Source: Plut-88900 sp963668115 | GTDB taxonomy: Bacteria; Chloroflexota; Dehalococcoidia; Plut-88900 | Assembly (NCBI GenBank): GCA_963668115.1 | Contig: OY764147.1 | Coordinates: forward strand, 1,550,001 to 1,614,000 | Length of the DNA stretch: 64,000 nt | Direction: 5' to 3' | In this document: positions 37,460-45,855 of the stretch, in pieces | How the letters are laid out: each line of letters starts with the position of its first letter | Numbering within the stretch: the first letter of the stretch is position 1 | The notes under the pieces: generated by a model | Told to the model about the DNA's origin: nothing | Seen by the model: only the letters and a program-made list of their open reading frames with translations | The model's database searches: none | Made by a program: the position numbers and the translations under genes

Positions 37460-37521
37460 GGGTCGGGCCGTGTGCGCCATATGTCGCTCGGTTTTCCGTA
37501 GTTGAGTTTGAGGCGATTGCT

Positions 37522-37683
37522 TCACCCTCACCCTAACCCTCTCCCCTCAAGGGAGAGGGAACCGGACACCCACCCCACATCCATGCCCCTGGATTCCCGA
37601 TCGGAGTCGGGAATGACGGTTAAATTAGGGGAGCGAGGACAGGACTCCCCACCCCAGATTCCTCGCGGGGCATCGGAATGACA
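37522..37683. repeat. Interspersed repeat cluster (units A, B, D)
   Basis: CACCCTCACCCTAACCCTCT with CCCCTCAAGGGAGAGGGA (unit A), then GGATTCCCGATC with GTCGGGAATGACGG (unit B), then CCCCAGATTCCTCGCGGGGC ending ATCGGAATGACA (unit D). The ATG in the last unit is the only ATG available for the gene at 37678. Confidence 0.8.
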
Positions 37684-38319
37684 TTGTTATCGGGTGGGAT
37701 ATGGGGGGTGTTGTTGGCGGCGGGGATGTCGACGCGGATGAGTAGGGTGAAGGGGTTGCTGCCGTGGATGGGGTCTACGCTGGTGGAGTACCAGTTGGAG
37801 CAGTTGGGGGCGTCTCGGGTGGAGGGGGTGATTGTTGTGCTGGGGCATGAGGCGGAGTCGGTGATGGGTCGGGTGGCGGGGAGGATGGGGGTGAAGGTGG
37901 TGGTGAACGGGGATTATGAGAGGGGTCGGGCGTCTTCGGTGGTGGCGGGGGTTGGGGCTGTGCCGGTGGGGGCGGGGGGGGTGTTGATTTTGAACGTGGA
38001 CCAGCCCCGGCCAGCGTGGTTGATAGACGAGGTGGTGGACGGTCACCTCTCAGGAAAATCCAAGATTACGATACCGGTGCACGGGGGTCGGAGGGGGCAT
38101 CCGACGGTGCTGGACGGGAGTTTGCACGACGAGATGCTAGGGATCACGGAGGAGGGGCTGGGGTTGAAGGAGGTGGTGAGGAGGGACAGGGGTCGGGTGG
38201 GGTACGTGGAGGTGTCGTCGTCACTGATATGCCTGGACATGAACACGCCGGAGGAGTACAGGGAGGGGCTGGGTCGGGTGGGGGAGTTTGGGGGGTGTGG
38301 GGCTGTGAAATCTGTCTGA
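37678..38319 (+). CDS. MobA-like nucleotidyltransferase (molybdopterin cytidylyltransferase type)
   Basis: 213 residues. VLLAAGMSTRMSRVKGLLPW is the nucleotide-binding signature (LAAGxSxRMGxxK), and GGVLILNVDQPRPAW holds the metal-binding acidic motif, with Asn where GDMP/GDQP is typical. MocA-like enzymes join CTP to molybdopterin for XdhC client enzymes, so pairing with the XdhC gene upstream makes sense. The start codon lies in the preceding repeat unit. Confidence 0.82.
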   Translation: MTLLSGGIWGVLLAAGMSTRMSRVKGLLPWMGSTLVEYQLEQLGASRVEGVIVVLGHEAESVMGRVAGRMGVKVVVNGDYERGRASSVVAGVGAVPVGAGGVLILNVDQPRPAWLIDEVVDGHLSGKSKITIPVHGGRRGHPTVLDGSLHDEMLGITEEGLGLKEVVRRDRGRVGYVEVSSSLICLDMNTPEEYREGLGRVGEFGGCGAVKSV

Positions 38320-38329
38320 GAATTAACGT

Positions 38330-38767
38330 CTAAGCGGTATCATTACCAGGGGTGCTGTCGTCGGAATCGTTCCGCAACTTAAAACCGATCAAAGCGGCAA
38401 CTAAAGCGATGATGAGAGCGAACCCACTAACTGAGCCTGCTACCCAAGGTTGATCATTCACTACGGCAAGAACTGCGGTTGCAGCTATGCCGCCGAGCAC
38501 CCCTACAGCCGAAATCAGCGCGGATATGCGGCCTATAGCAGATACGCATATCAGCCTATCTTGAGCTTTGTGCCGATGAGCCATTTCCTTTTCCGCATGA
38601 CTCACAAGCCTGTCAGCCAGACCGGGGCTAACTTCGTCATAAGCACGCAACATCTCCGGTGGGGGCAGCGTAGCCTCCCATTTCACGGAAATCATCTGCA
38701 CGGACGGTTGCTCGCCGGATTCTTCGTTGCCTTCCTTCGGAAGCAAACTCTCTTGGTCAGCTGGCAT
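38330..38767 (-). CDS. DUF2335 membrane protein
   Basis: 145 residues. LPPPEMLRAYDEVSPGLADR and VSHAEKEMAHRHKAQDRLI form the DUF2335 signature, followed by two membrane spans (ISALISAVGVLGGIAATAVL and SGFALIIALVAALIGF). Family members occur on phages and mobile islands. It overlaps the end of the gene at 38757 by 11 nt, so both are on one transcript. Confidence 0.75.
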   Translation of the reverse strand: MPADQESLLPKEGNEESGEQPSVQMISVKWEATLPPPEMLRAYDEVSPGLADRLVSHAEKEMAHRHKAQDRLICVSAIGRISALISAVGVLGGIAATAVLAVVNDQPWVAGSVSGFALIIALVAALIGFKLRNDSDDSTPGNDTA

Positions 38768-39062
38768 AATACCGTCCCAGGCGGCTTGACGGCATTAAGA
38801 AAGTTACTACGTTGTCCTCATCTTCTTTCAAGACACCTAGCTTACTGGAAGCACGACGCCAATCTTTGTACGCTTGCTCCCAATCTCCCACAATAGCCAT
38901 ATTCGCCTCTGCGGCTGGGCATTCCTTGATGTCGTCCCTGGTATACAGCCCCATAAAATCCAGTGATTCCACAATCGAGTCAATCATAGGCTTGTTCATT
39001 TCTGAGCAAAGGCAAAGCGACTTTCCGGGTGCGCGCTTAGGGGCGGGCTTTACCTTAAACAT
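38757..39062 (-). CDS. Small protein upstream of DUF2335 (terminase-small-subunit-like character)
   Basis: 101 residues: basic N-terminus, then MIDSIVESLDFMGLYTRDDI and WEQAYKDWRRASSKLGVL, a pattern reminiscent of P27-type small terminase subunits, but too weak to assign. AAAGGAG lies about 12 nt before ATG on the minus strand. It overlaps DUF2335. Confidence 0.5.
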   Translation of the reverse strand: MFKVKPAPKRAPGKSLCLCSEMNKPMIDSIVESLDFMGLYTRDDIKECPAAEANMAIVGDWEQAYKDWRRASSKLGVLKEDEDNVVTFLMPSSRLGRYYAS

Positions 39063-39125
39063 CGGGGCTTTGGTCTCCTTTCAATGCAGAGAAAGGGTGT
39101 ATGGGCAGTCTCCTTCAATGTCATA

Positions 39126-39227
39126 TTAACACAAAGCGTTAAAGGAGCAGCCCTCGATTTCTAATGGACACCATACGTCGTCAGAAGCAGGTTTGTAATT
39201 CGCAAAATAAAGCTCCACCATTTTCAT
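39126..39227 (-). CDS. Possible 33-residue protein at the head of the DUF2335 run
   Basis: ATG 39227 starts MKMVELYFANYKPASDD and ends at TAA 39126. Its leader CATTGAAAGGAAACC closely matches the leader CATTGAAAGGAGACC of the next gene at 39062, with the same long spacing to the start, which suggests that both are translated. No family recognised. Confidence 0.4.
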   Translation of the reverse strand: MKMVELYFANYKPASDDVWCPLEIEGCSFNALC

Positions 39228-39346
39228 TTGGGAGAAGGTTTCCTTTCAATGAAACTTGCACTTCGGGGTGTGCTTGACAAGGTATGGGGTCGGGCCTATG
39301 TTACGCGCGTTTTCCCAAGGGTGGTTTCGTAGAAGGAGATCGGGCA

Positions 39347-40546
39347 ATGATGGCTTTGGAAGGCCTTCGGATAATCGACATGACGATATGGCAGCATGGG
39401 CCAGTATCGACGGCGATGCTGGCGGACATGGGGGCGGAGGTGATAAAGGTGGAGGAGAGGCGGTCGGGGGACCCGGGGCGGTACCTTTCGACATGGAACT
39501 TCGGGAAGAACGGCAATGCGTTGAATTACTATTTCGAGAACAACAACCGGAACAAGAAGAGCCTGGCGCTAGACCTGAAGACGGCGGAGGGGAAAGAAAT
39601 CCTGACGAGGCTAATCAAGAAGTCGGATGCGTTCGTGTCGAACTTCAGGGAGGCGTCGTTGAAGAGGTTGGGGTTCGACTACGAGTCGGTACACGAGATG
39701 AACCCGAAGCTGGTTTACTCGGCCGGGTACGGGTTTGGACCGAAGGGGCCGGACTCGGCGAGGCCGTCGGCGGACCTGGCGGCGCAGGCGCGGGGCGGGA
39801 TCATGAGCCAAATACAGTCGAGGGCGCCGATGCAGATATGGGGTGGGATGGCCGACCAAACGGGTGCTTTCATGCTGTGCCTGGGTACGACTATGGGCCT
39901 GCTCACGCGGGAAAGGACGGGGATAGGGCAGAAGGTGGAGGAGTCGTTGTTCGGGACACAGCTGGCGGTGGGGGCGCTGATGGCGCAGGGGACGCTGTTC
40001 TCGGGGCAGGTGCCGGGGGAATACACACGTCGGGCACTCAGCCCGTTCTGGAATGTTTACAAGACGAAGGACGAGAAGTGGCTGTGCCTTTCGGTGCTGG
40101 ACATGGACCGGGACTGGGAGGCGACGTGTCGGGCGCTGGACCTGGAGTGGATGATGGAGGACCCGAGGTTCGTGTCGGGGGAGGACAGGGTGTTCAAGCA
40201 CAGCGACACCCTGATAGGCATCCTGGAAGAGAGGTTCGCCGAGAAGACCAGGGAGGAGTGGCGGGCAATCCTGGACGCGACGGACGTGCTGTGGGCGCCG
40301 GTGCAGAACTACATGGAGGCGTTATCCGACGAGCAGGCTGTGGCGAACGAGTACGTGGTGGAGATAGACCATCCGAATGCGGGTAAGGTGAAGATGCTGG
40401 GTCTTCCGATCCAGTTCAGCGAGACGCCGGGGAAGGTGAGGAGCGGGGCGCCGGAGCTGGGGCAGCACACGGAAGAGGTGTTGACGGAGGTGCTGGGATA
40501 TTCGTGGGAGGAGGTGATCGGGTTGAAGGATAGGGAGGTTATTTAG
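39347..40546 (+). CDS. CaiB/BaiF family (class III) CoA transferase
   Basis: Moves CoA between carboxylic acids in the cytosol. From ATG 39347 (MMALEGLRIIDMTIWQHGP) it has 399 residues, the usual length. MLADMGAEVIKVEERRSGDP, SLALDLKTAEGKEILTRLIK and KLVYSAGYGFGPKGP are family features; the catalytic Asp is expected in the DLAAQARGG segment. AAGGAGA lies 7 nt upstream, so the in-frame start at 39284 is rejected. Confidence 0.92.
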   Translation: MMALEGLRIIDMTIWQHGPVSTAMLADMGAEVIKVEERRSGDPGRYLSTWNFGKNGNALNYYFENNNRNKKSLALDLKTAEGKEILTRLIKKSDAFVSNFREASLKRLGFDYESVHEMNPKLVYSAGYGFGPKGPDSARPSADLAAQARGGIMSQIQSRAPMQIWGGMADQTGAFMLCLGTTMGLLTRERTGIGQKVEESLFGTQLAVGALMAQGTLFSGQVPGEYTRRALSPFWNVYKTKDEKWLCLSVLDMDRDWEATCRALDLEWMMEDPRFVSGEDRVFKHSDTLIGILEERFAEKTREEWRAILDATDVLWAPVQNYMEALSDEQAVANEYVVEIDHPNAGKVKMLGLPIQFSETPGKVRSGAPELGQHTEEVLTEVLGYSWEEVIGLKDREVI

Positions 40547-40579
40547 GGCGGGATCTTTGCGTAACCCTGACTTGAAGTC

Positions 40580-40752
40580 AGGACACCCCACCCATTCCGT
40601 TCTTGAGACCCTTCGACTCCGCTCAGGGCGAGCGGAATGCACCACCCCGCGGGATGGATTCCGGCTCTCGGCGGCCGGAATGACGGAAGGGTCGCCACCC
40701 CAGATTCACGCCTCAGGCGCATCTTCGACCTCGCGGGGCATCGGAATGACGG
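40580..40752. repeat. Interspersed repeat cluster (units C, B, D)
   Basis: CCCATTCCGTTCTTGAGACC with CTCAGGGCGAGCGGAATG (unit C), GGATTCCGGCTCTCGGC with GCCGGAATGACGG (unit B), and CTCGCGGGGCATCGGAATGA (unit D, with a short insertion). It ends 19 nt before the next start codon. Confidence 0.8.
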
Positions 40753-40770
40753 TTATGGAAAGGGTTGTTG

Positions 40771-41964
40771 ATGGTGGACGGTAGCTTTAAGTACATAGTT
40801 ATAGGGAAGGGGATGATTGGGTCGGGGGTGGCGCGACACTTGGCAGAACAGACGGACGGGGTGGCGCTGATAGGGCCGGACGAGCCACGGGACAAGGCGA
40901 GCCACGACGGGGTGTTTGCGGACCACTACGATGAGGGTCGGATAACGCGGATTCTCGATCCTCACATTGTTTGGGCAAAGCTGGCGCGGGAGTCGATAAG
41001 GCGGTACCGGGACATGGAGGAGCGGACGGGGATTTCGTTTTATCACGAGGTGGGTCAGTTGTCGGTGGGGCCGATGGACAGGGCGGTGTCGGAATACGTG
41101 CCCGATTCCCTCCAGGTGATGGTCGATCTGAAGGAGCATTTTCAGAAACTGGAGGCGAAGGAGCTGGCAGAACGGTTTCCCAAGCTTAGTTTCGAGGCGC
41201 AGTGCACGGGGCTGTACCAGTCCATCGATGCTGGACATATAAGCGCCCGTGGAATAGTGGAAGCGGAGGTGGCGCTGGCGAAGATGGATGGGGCAGAAGT
41301 CATTTGCGAGGAGGCGGTATCGGCGGAGAGTGGATCGGGCGGGGTGGAGGTAAGGACATCGGGGGGAGGGGTGTATCGCGCTGAGAAGGTGATGGTGGCG
41401 GCGGGGGCGTTCACGCGGGACTCGGGGCTGTTGCCTGTTGCGCCGGACGTGGACGTGCTGGCGGTGAACGTGATTTACATAGAGCTGACGGAGTCGGAGG
41501 CGGGGGACCTTATCGATTTGCCGAGCATGATCTACATGACGGGTCGGGAGAACGACAGCTGCTACATAGTTCCGCCGGTGCAGTACAGGGACGGGAAGTA
41601 CCGGATGAAGATAGGGGGGTCTGAGGGGCACAGGGGTCTCGGGAGCATGGAGGAGATCAAGGGGTGGTTCCGGGGGTCGGGAGACCCGGCGGAGAGGGAC
41701 AGGCTCTGGGAGAAGATACGGGATGCGATTCCGTACTTGCAGTCGTTGCCGGATGATCGGGTGACGCTGGACACGTGCGCGGTGAGCAAGACGCCCAGCG
41801 AGATGCCATACATTGACATGGTGGACGACCGGGTCGGGGTGGCGACGGGGGGGAACGGGCTGGCGGCGAAGTCGGGGGATGAGATTGGGAGGTTGGGAGC
41901 GTTGACGTTGCTGGGGGCAGAGTGGGAGTCGGATTTGGATCGCGGGTTGTTTCGGGTGGGGTAG
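40771..41964 (+). CDS. FAD-dependent oxidoreductase, DAO family
   Basis: 397 residues; oxidises amines or amino acids (glycine/sarcosine/D-amino acid oxidase group). The N-terminal KYIVIGKGMIGSGVARHLA is the dinucleotide-binding motif (third Gly retained, one Lys in place of a usual small residue), and VMVAAGAFTRDSGLLPVAP is the second FAD motif. The C-terminal GVATGGNGLAAKSGDEIGRL completes FAD binding. GGAAAGGG lies upstream of ATG 40771. Confidence 0.88.
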   Translation: MVDGSFKYIVIGKGMIGSGVARHLAEQTDGVALIGPDEPRDKASHDGVFADHYDEGRITRILDPHIVWAKLARESIRRYRDMEERTGISFYHEVGQLSVGPMDRAVSEYVPDSLQVMVDLKEHFQKLEAKELAERFPKLSFEAQCTGLYQSIDAGHISARGIVEAEVALAKMDGAEVICEEAVSAESGSGGVEVRTSGGGVYRAEKVMVAAGAFTRDSGLLPVAPDVDVLAVNVIYIELTESEAGDLIDLPSMIYMTGRENDSCYIVPPVQYRDGKYRMKIGGSEGHRGLGSMEEIKGWFRGSGDPAERDRLWEKIRDAIPYLQSLPDDRVTLDTCAVSKTPSEMPYIDMVDDRVGVATGGNGLAAKSGDEIGRLGALTLLGAEWESDLDRGLFRVG

Positions 41965-42019
41965 GGGGTGGGCGGTTGCCTGGCAATTGATAGGGCGTGG
42001 GCCGCCCCCCGCTCGACCC

Positions 42020-42125
42020 CCTGCCTTCGCAGGGGCAGGCTCTTCGACGGGGCTCAGGGTGAGCGGCCCCACACCCAAGGATCACCCTCACCCTAGCCCT
42101 CTCCCCTCAAGGGAGAGGGGACTGG
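42020..42125. repeat. Interspersed repeat cluster (units C-like and A)
   Basis: CCCCCTGCCTTCGCAGGGGC hairpin, GGCTCAGGGTGAGCGG (part of unit C), and CACCCTCACCCTAGCCCTCT with CCCCTCAAGGGAGAGGGG (unit A). Same units as at 37522 and 59606. Confidence 0.75.
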
Positions 42126-42188
42126 ACCCCGCCCCGCCCAGGGCAACCACGAGGGATTGCCCATACGGGGGAGGGGAGACGGAGGGGG

Positions 42189-43109
42189 TTAGGGGGTGGC
42201 GGTGGCGAGGGCTTTGGCGCGGGTGATGGACTGTTCTACGATGTCGAAGCCGGCGAGTTCGGAGAAGGCGGCCATTAGCTGTTGGGTGACGGGGCCGGGA
42301 GTCTCCACTCCGACGGTGCGGGTATCGACTCTGCCGACGGGAACGACGCAGTAGGGGGTGGTGGCCAAGAAGGCCTCGTCGGCGGTATAGGCGTCGTAGG
42401 GCTGGATGTTCTCTTCGATGAAGGGGATGCCCAGCTGTTCGGCTAGCTCGCCGACGACTTTGCGGGTGACGCCTTGAAGGATAGCGGAGTCGCCGGCTGT
42501 TCGTATCTTGCCGTCGGTGACGATGAAGAAGTTGGAGCCGATGCTCTCGGTGAGGTTGCCGTTGGCGTCGGTGAGGACGGGGAAAGCCTCGGGGTCAATG
42601 TCGGTGGCTTCCAGTTCGGCAAGGACGAAGTTGAGTCGGCTGTAGTGCTTGATCTTGGGGTCAAGGGCGTCGGAGGGGTAGCTCCTGATCTTAGGGATTA
42701 CAACGTGGGCGCCATCGCTGTAGAGGGGGGCCATGCGGGGATGGTCCAGGGGGTCTACCCAAATGACGATGTTGGGGGTCATGGGCTTCGCGGAACGGCC
42801 GCCTTCGCCTCGGGTGACGAACTGGCTGATCATGTAGTCGTCACCCGGTTCACGGACGGCCTCGTTGCGCTGGACGACGTCGAGGGTGACGTCGGTCATT
42901 TCTTCCTTGGTCATGCCGGGGTCGATGCGGACGTAGGTGAGGGAGCGGTAGAGTCGGTCGATGTGGTCTTCAAGGCGGAAGACCTTGCCGTTGAAGGTGC
43001 GGGAGGTGTCGAAGACTACGTCGCCGAGCCTGAAGCCCCTGTCGGTGAGGCCGATCTTTGCCTCGCTGCGGGGCATGAATTCGCCGTTTAGCCAGACCTG
43101 GTATTCCAT
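42189..43109 (-). CDS. PLP-dependent aminotransferase class IV
   Basis: 306 residues, branched-chain/D-amino acid aminotransferase fold type IV. GLTDRGFRLGDVVFDTSRTF starts the N-terminal domain, DPKIKHYSRLNFVLAELEA includes the PLP-binding Lys, and LTESIGSNFFIVTDGKI, ILQGVTRKVV and DEAFLATTPYCVVPVGRVD are conserved. It could supply amino donors for a pathway with the DAO oxidase, but strand and repeats separate them. Substrate not assigned. Confidence 0.88.
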   Translation of the reverse strand: MEYQVWLNGEFMPRSEAKIGLTDRGFRLGDVVFDTSRTFNGKVFRLEDHIDRLYRSLTYVRIDPGMTKEEMTDVTLDVVQRNEAVREPGDDYMISQFVTRGEGGRSAKPMTPNIVIWVDPLDHPRMAPLYSDGAHVVIPKIRSYPSDALDPKIKHYSRLNFVLAELEATDIDPEAFPVLTDANGNLTESIGSNFFIVTDGKIRTAGDSAILQGVTRKVVGELAEQLGIPFIEENIQPYDAYTADEAFLATTPYCVVPVGRVDTRTVGVETPGPVTQQLMAAFSELAGFDIVEQSITRAKALATATP

Positions 43110-43219
43110 GGGTTCATCTCCCTTCGCCCCAAGCGCCGGTTACCTCTTAGAAAGGGTGTCCGTAGCAAAATAAACCGGAGGGTCACATAGCCTTATGACG
43201 GGAGCAAAACCTCGGCGCA

Positions 43220-43480
43220 TCAGGATTCAGCATCAAGCAAAGCGCCAATGAGCCTCCAGGTGAAGAAAGCTGTAGCACCATAGGATGCTATGAGCACAGT
43301 AAGGATTAGAGTGAGCATTGCCCAAGTCCACCAGAACCTTGATAGGGCGGTGTCCAGTTTGTTACTAAGGGCCTGCGTATCAAGTCGGGTTACCTGTAAT
43401 TGCTGGTCCTTTACAACCTGGCGGGCGATTTCTTCGATAGCTTCATGAGGGCTTTTGCTCTCCGGTCTAAATGGTCGCAA
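43220..43480 (-). CDS. Small membrane protein, unknown
   Basis: 86 residues with an N-terminal charged helix (ESKSPHEAIEEIARQVVKDQ) and two adjoining hydrophobic stretches (WTWAMLTLILTVLIASYGATAFFTW, shortened here as two spans near residues 50-80). Its start overlaps the end of the gene at 43467. No family recognised. Confidence 0.5.
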   Translation of the reverse strand: MRPFRPESKSPHEAIEEIARQVVKDQQLQVTRLDTQALSNKLDTALSRFWWTWAMLTLILTVLIASYGATAFFTWRLIGALLDAES

Positions 43481-43724
43481 ATCGGCTGTACTCCCTCATA
43501 GCTTCGGTGAAGGCCCTCCTTTGGTTTTCGTCGAATGTAGGTTCAAGTTCGTAGGAGGAGTCTTCATCTTGAACCATCTGCAACATCCGCAAAAGAGCAC
43601 GCCGGTTGCTTTCATCCTGGACCACAATCGCGATGAGGCCCTTTACTGCTATGTTTGCAGCCATTAGCTGTGCACTTAGCTCTGCCCAATCTTTGTCCGT
43701 TTTTTGGGCGGTCTCCGGGCTCAT
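43467..43724 (-). CDS. Small soluble protein, unknown
   Basis: 85 residues, acidic: MSPETAQKTDKDWAELSAQL, AIVVQDESNRRALLRMLQM, TFDENQRRAFTEAMREYSRF. GGAGG lies upstream on the minus strand. It overlaps the membrane-protein gene by 14 nt, so the pair is a small operon like the 38330-39062 pair. Confidence 0.5.
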   Translation of the reverse strand: MSPETAQKTDKDWAELSAQLMAANIAVKGLIAIVVQDESNRRALLRMLQMVQDEDSSYELEPTFDENQRRAFTEAMREYSRFATI

Positions 43725-43893
43725 GTCGGCCTCCCTTTCGTGTGTTCCTATCCCAGAGTAAGTGGGCTGATTTTATCATAACGAGATAAAAACTTCCCCG
43801 CCGGTTTATCAATGGGCATCATCGATCCGCGATCCGCCTTTTCATCAACTCAGCACCGTATCCCGGTGAGATTCGTTTTCAAGTCTATCACCT

Positions 43894-44853
43894 TTAGAAG
43901 ATGTCTATTTGTTGGCCCAGACCCTGTTCGAGGGCGAGTTCGTAGAGCTTCATGGCGGTGGCTACGTCCTGGATGGCAAGGCCCTGGGACTCGAAGAGGG
44001 TGATTTGGGTGTCGGAAGTGCGGCCTGGGGTCTTGCCGGATACTACGTCGCCGAGTTCGGTGACGGTTTCCCAGCTTATGGCGCCGCGCTCGGCGGCGAC
44101 GAGGAGGTCACCGCATTCGAGTTGGGCCTGTTCACGGGAGTCTACGGTGATGATGTCGGACTTGCGGATGGCGTCGTTGTCGAGCTCCTTGCGGACGAGG
44201 GAGTTGCTGCCGGCGGCGTTGATGTGGGCGCCCTCGGAGATCCATTCACCTTTTACCACAGGGTCGCGGGAGTTGGTTATGGTGATTATTACGTCGGCGC
44301 CGGTAATGGCTGCCTCGGGGGAGGGGGCGGGTGAAACGTCGATGGCGAGCTTCCGGGACATGGCGTCGCAGAAGGCGGCGAGGGGCTCGGGGCGGCGGCT
44401 GAAGACTCGGGCGGACTTGATATTGCGGACGGCGCATACGGCCTCGAGCTGGGTGGCAGCCTGGCCGCCAGAGCCGATCATGCCGACGGTGGTTGCGCCA
44501 TCCTTGGCGAGATATTTGGTGGCTACGCCGGAGGCTGCGCCGGTGCGCATGCGGCCGAGGTGGTCGGCCTGGACGATGGAGAGGAGGTCTCCGGTGTCGG
44601 CGCTGAATAGGAGGACCATGAAGCGGGTGCCGATGCGGTAGGAGGTGTAGACCTTGAGGCCCATGGCATCGCGGTAGTAGCAGACGCCGGACATTAGCTG
44701 CATGCTGCCCTTGCCGGGGATGTGGAAGCGGCGTCGGGGGCGGTTTATGGACGTGCCATCGCCCTGGCTACGGAAGGACCCTTCGACGGCGTCAAGGGTG
44801 TCCTGCATAGTGAGGAGCCGGGCGACTTCGTCTTCACGGATGATGAGAGTCAA
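43894..44853 (-). CDS. Ornithine cyclodeaminase/mu-crystallin family protein
   Basis: 319 residues. The NAD(P) Rossmann motif TTVGMIGSGGQAATQLEAVC near residue 125, KVYTSYRIGTRFMVLLFSAD, and INAAGSNSLVRKELDNDAI are family hallmarks. Members include ornithine cyclodeaminase, alanine dehydrogenase and ketimine reductases; the substrate cannot be decided. It follows the SirB1-like gene by two bases on the same strand. Confidence 0.9.
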   Translation of the reverse strand: MTLIIREDEVARLLTMQDTLDAVEGSFRSQGDGTSINRPRRRFHIPGKGSMQLMSGVCYYRDAMGLKVYTSYRIGTRFMVLLFSADTGDLLSIVQADHLGRMRTGAASGVATKYLAKDGATTVGMIGSGGQAATQLEAVCAVRNIKSARVFSRRPEPLAAFCDAMSRKLAIDVSPAPSPEAAITGADVIITITNSRDPVVKGEWISEGAHINAAGSNSLVRKELDNDAIRKSDIITVDSREQAQLECGDLLVAAERGAISWETVTELGDVVSGKTPGRTSDTQITLFESQGLAIQDVATAMKLYELALEQGLGQQIDIF

Positions 44854-44855
44854 GG

Positions 44856-45701
44856 TCAGGACTCCTGGACCGGGCCGCGGGGGACGAGGCCCTTGATGTA
44901 CTGGACGCTGCGGCCAATGACCTCGGCGTCTTCGGCGTCGGGGCTGAATTGGAGGTAGGTCTCGAGGTCGGCGAGGGCGGGCCGGTAGTCCTTTAGCTGG
45001 AGGTGGACCTTGCCGCGGTCTCGGAGCTCGTCGAGGTCCCAGGGGGAAACGTCGAGGAGCATTTGGGTGAAGGTGAGGACCTTTTCGTAGTCCCGGCGGG
45101 AGGCGTAGATGCCTTTGAGGTTGTTGAGCATGCGGGTGACGATCTGGGCGTCGGTGCTGGCGGCGAGGTGGTGGTCACGGAAGGGCATGAAACCGCCGCC
45201 GGCGAGTCGGAGCCTCTGGGCGAGGTGCTCTTTTTCGAGGACCATGCCGCCGTAGAAGGGGTCGACGAAGAGGGGGCCTTCGGGGGTCTCGTGCTTGACG
45301 ATGAAGTGACCGGGGAAGCTGACGCCCCTGACGTTGAGGCCGGCGTGTCGGGCGACCTCCATGTAGAGGACGGAGAGGGTGATGGGGATGCCGACTTTTC
45401 TGTCTATCACGTCGTTGAGGAAGCTGTTACGGGGGTCGTAATACTCTTCCTCGTTGCCGCGGAAGCGTTCTTCGTCGAAGAGGATGTGGTTGAGGGTCTG
45501 GATGGGGGCCATGATGGTGTCGTCGGGGGTGTTGGAGCGGACGCGTTGGCCGAGGTCTTCGATTACCTGGAGGTAGTAGGGGATATCAAGGTCAGGGTAC
45601 TCGGCATGGGCGATGAGGAGGGCGGCACGCGAGAGGTCGATGTCCCGGTGGGGCGGGGCCATGAGTCGGGCGAAGGGGGTGTGGGGTTGGGGGTCTTGCA
45701 T
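44856..45701 (-). CDS. SirB1-type transglutaminase-like/TPR protein
   Basis: 281 residues from ATG 45701 (MQDPQPHTPFARLM). DRKVGIPITLSVLYMEVARH, VRGVSFPGHFIVKHE and LFVDPFYGGMVLE are typical of the SirB1 family, and the C-terminal MLNNLKGIYASRRDYEK starts a TPR-like helical pair. The upstream in-frame start 45743 lacks a ribosome binding site. Role unknown. Confidence 0.85.
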   Translation of the reverse strand: MQDPQPHTPFARLMAPPHRDIDLSRAALLIAHAEYPDLDIPYYLQVIEDLGQRVRSNTPDDTIMAPIQTLNHILFDEERFRGNEEEYYDPRNSFLNDVIDRKVGIPITLSVLYMEVARHAGLNVRGVSFPGHFIVKHETPEGPLFVDPFYGGMVLEKEHLAQRLRLAGGGFMPFRDHHLAASTDAQIVTRMLNNLKGIYASRRDYEKVLTFTQMLLDVSPWDLDELRDRGKVHLQLKDYRPALADLETYLQFSPDAEDAEVIGRSVQYIKGLVPRGPVQES

Positions 45702-45855
45702 GGTTCTCAGGGGGTGAAGTTTAACATGGGGTGGGGGGCTCATTGAAAGAACTTAAATGTAACATTCGGTTGTTTTTTCATCCTTAGGTTGATTATCCTT
45801 CTGCAAGGACCAACCCGTAACGGCATGGTTAACGGCATCCATTGAGAAAGCGGTT

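Noticed and set aside
36266..37531. Long minus-strand open frame of 421 codons opposite XdhC
   Set aside because: It is rich in Arg, His and Pro, as shadow frames of GC-rich genes are, and the plus-strand frame encodes an obvious XdhC protein. The same holds for minus frames at 40753-42078, 57748-58950 and 60737-62005.
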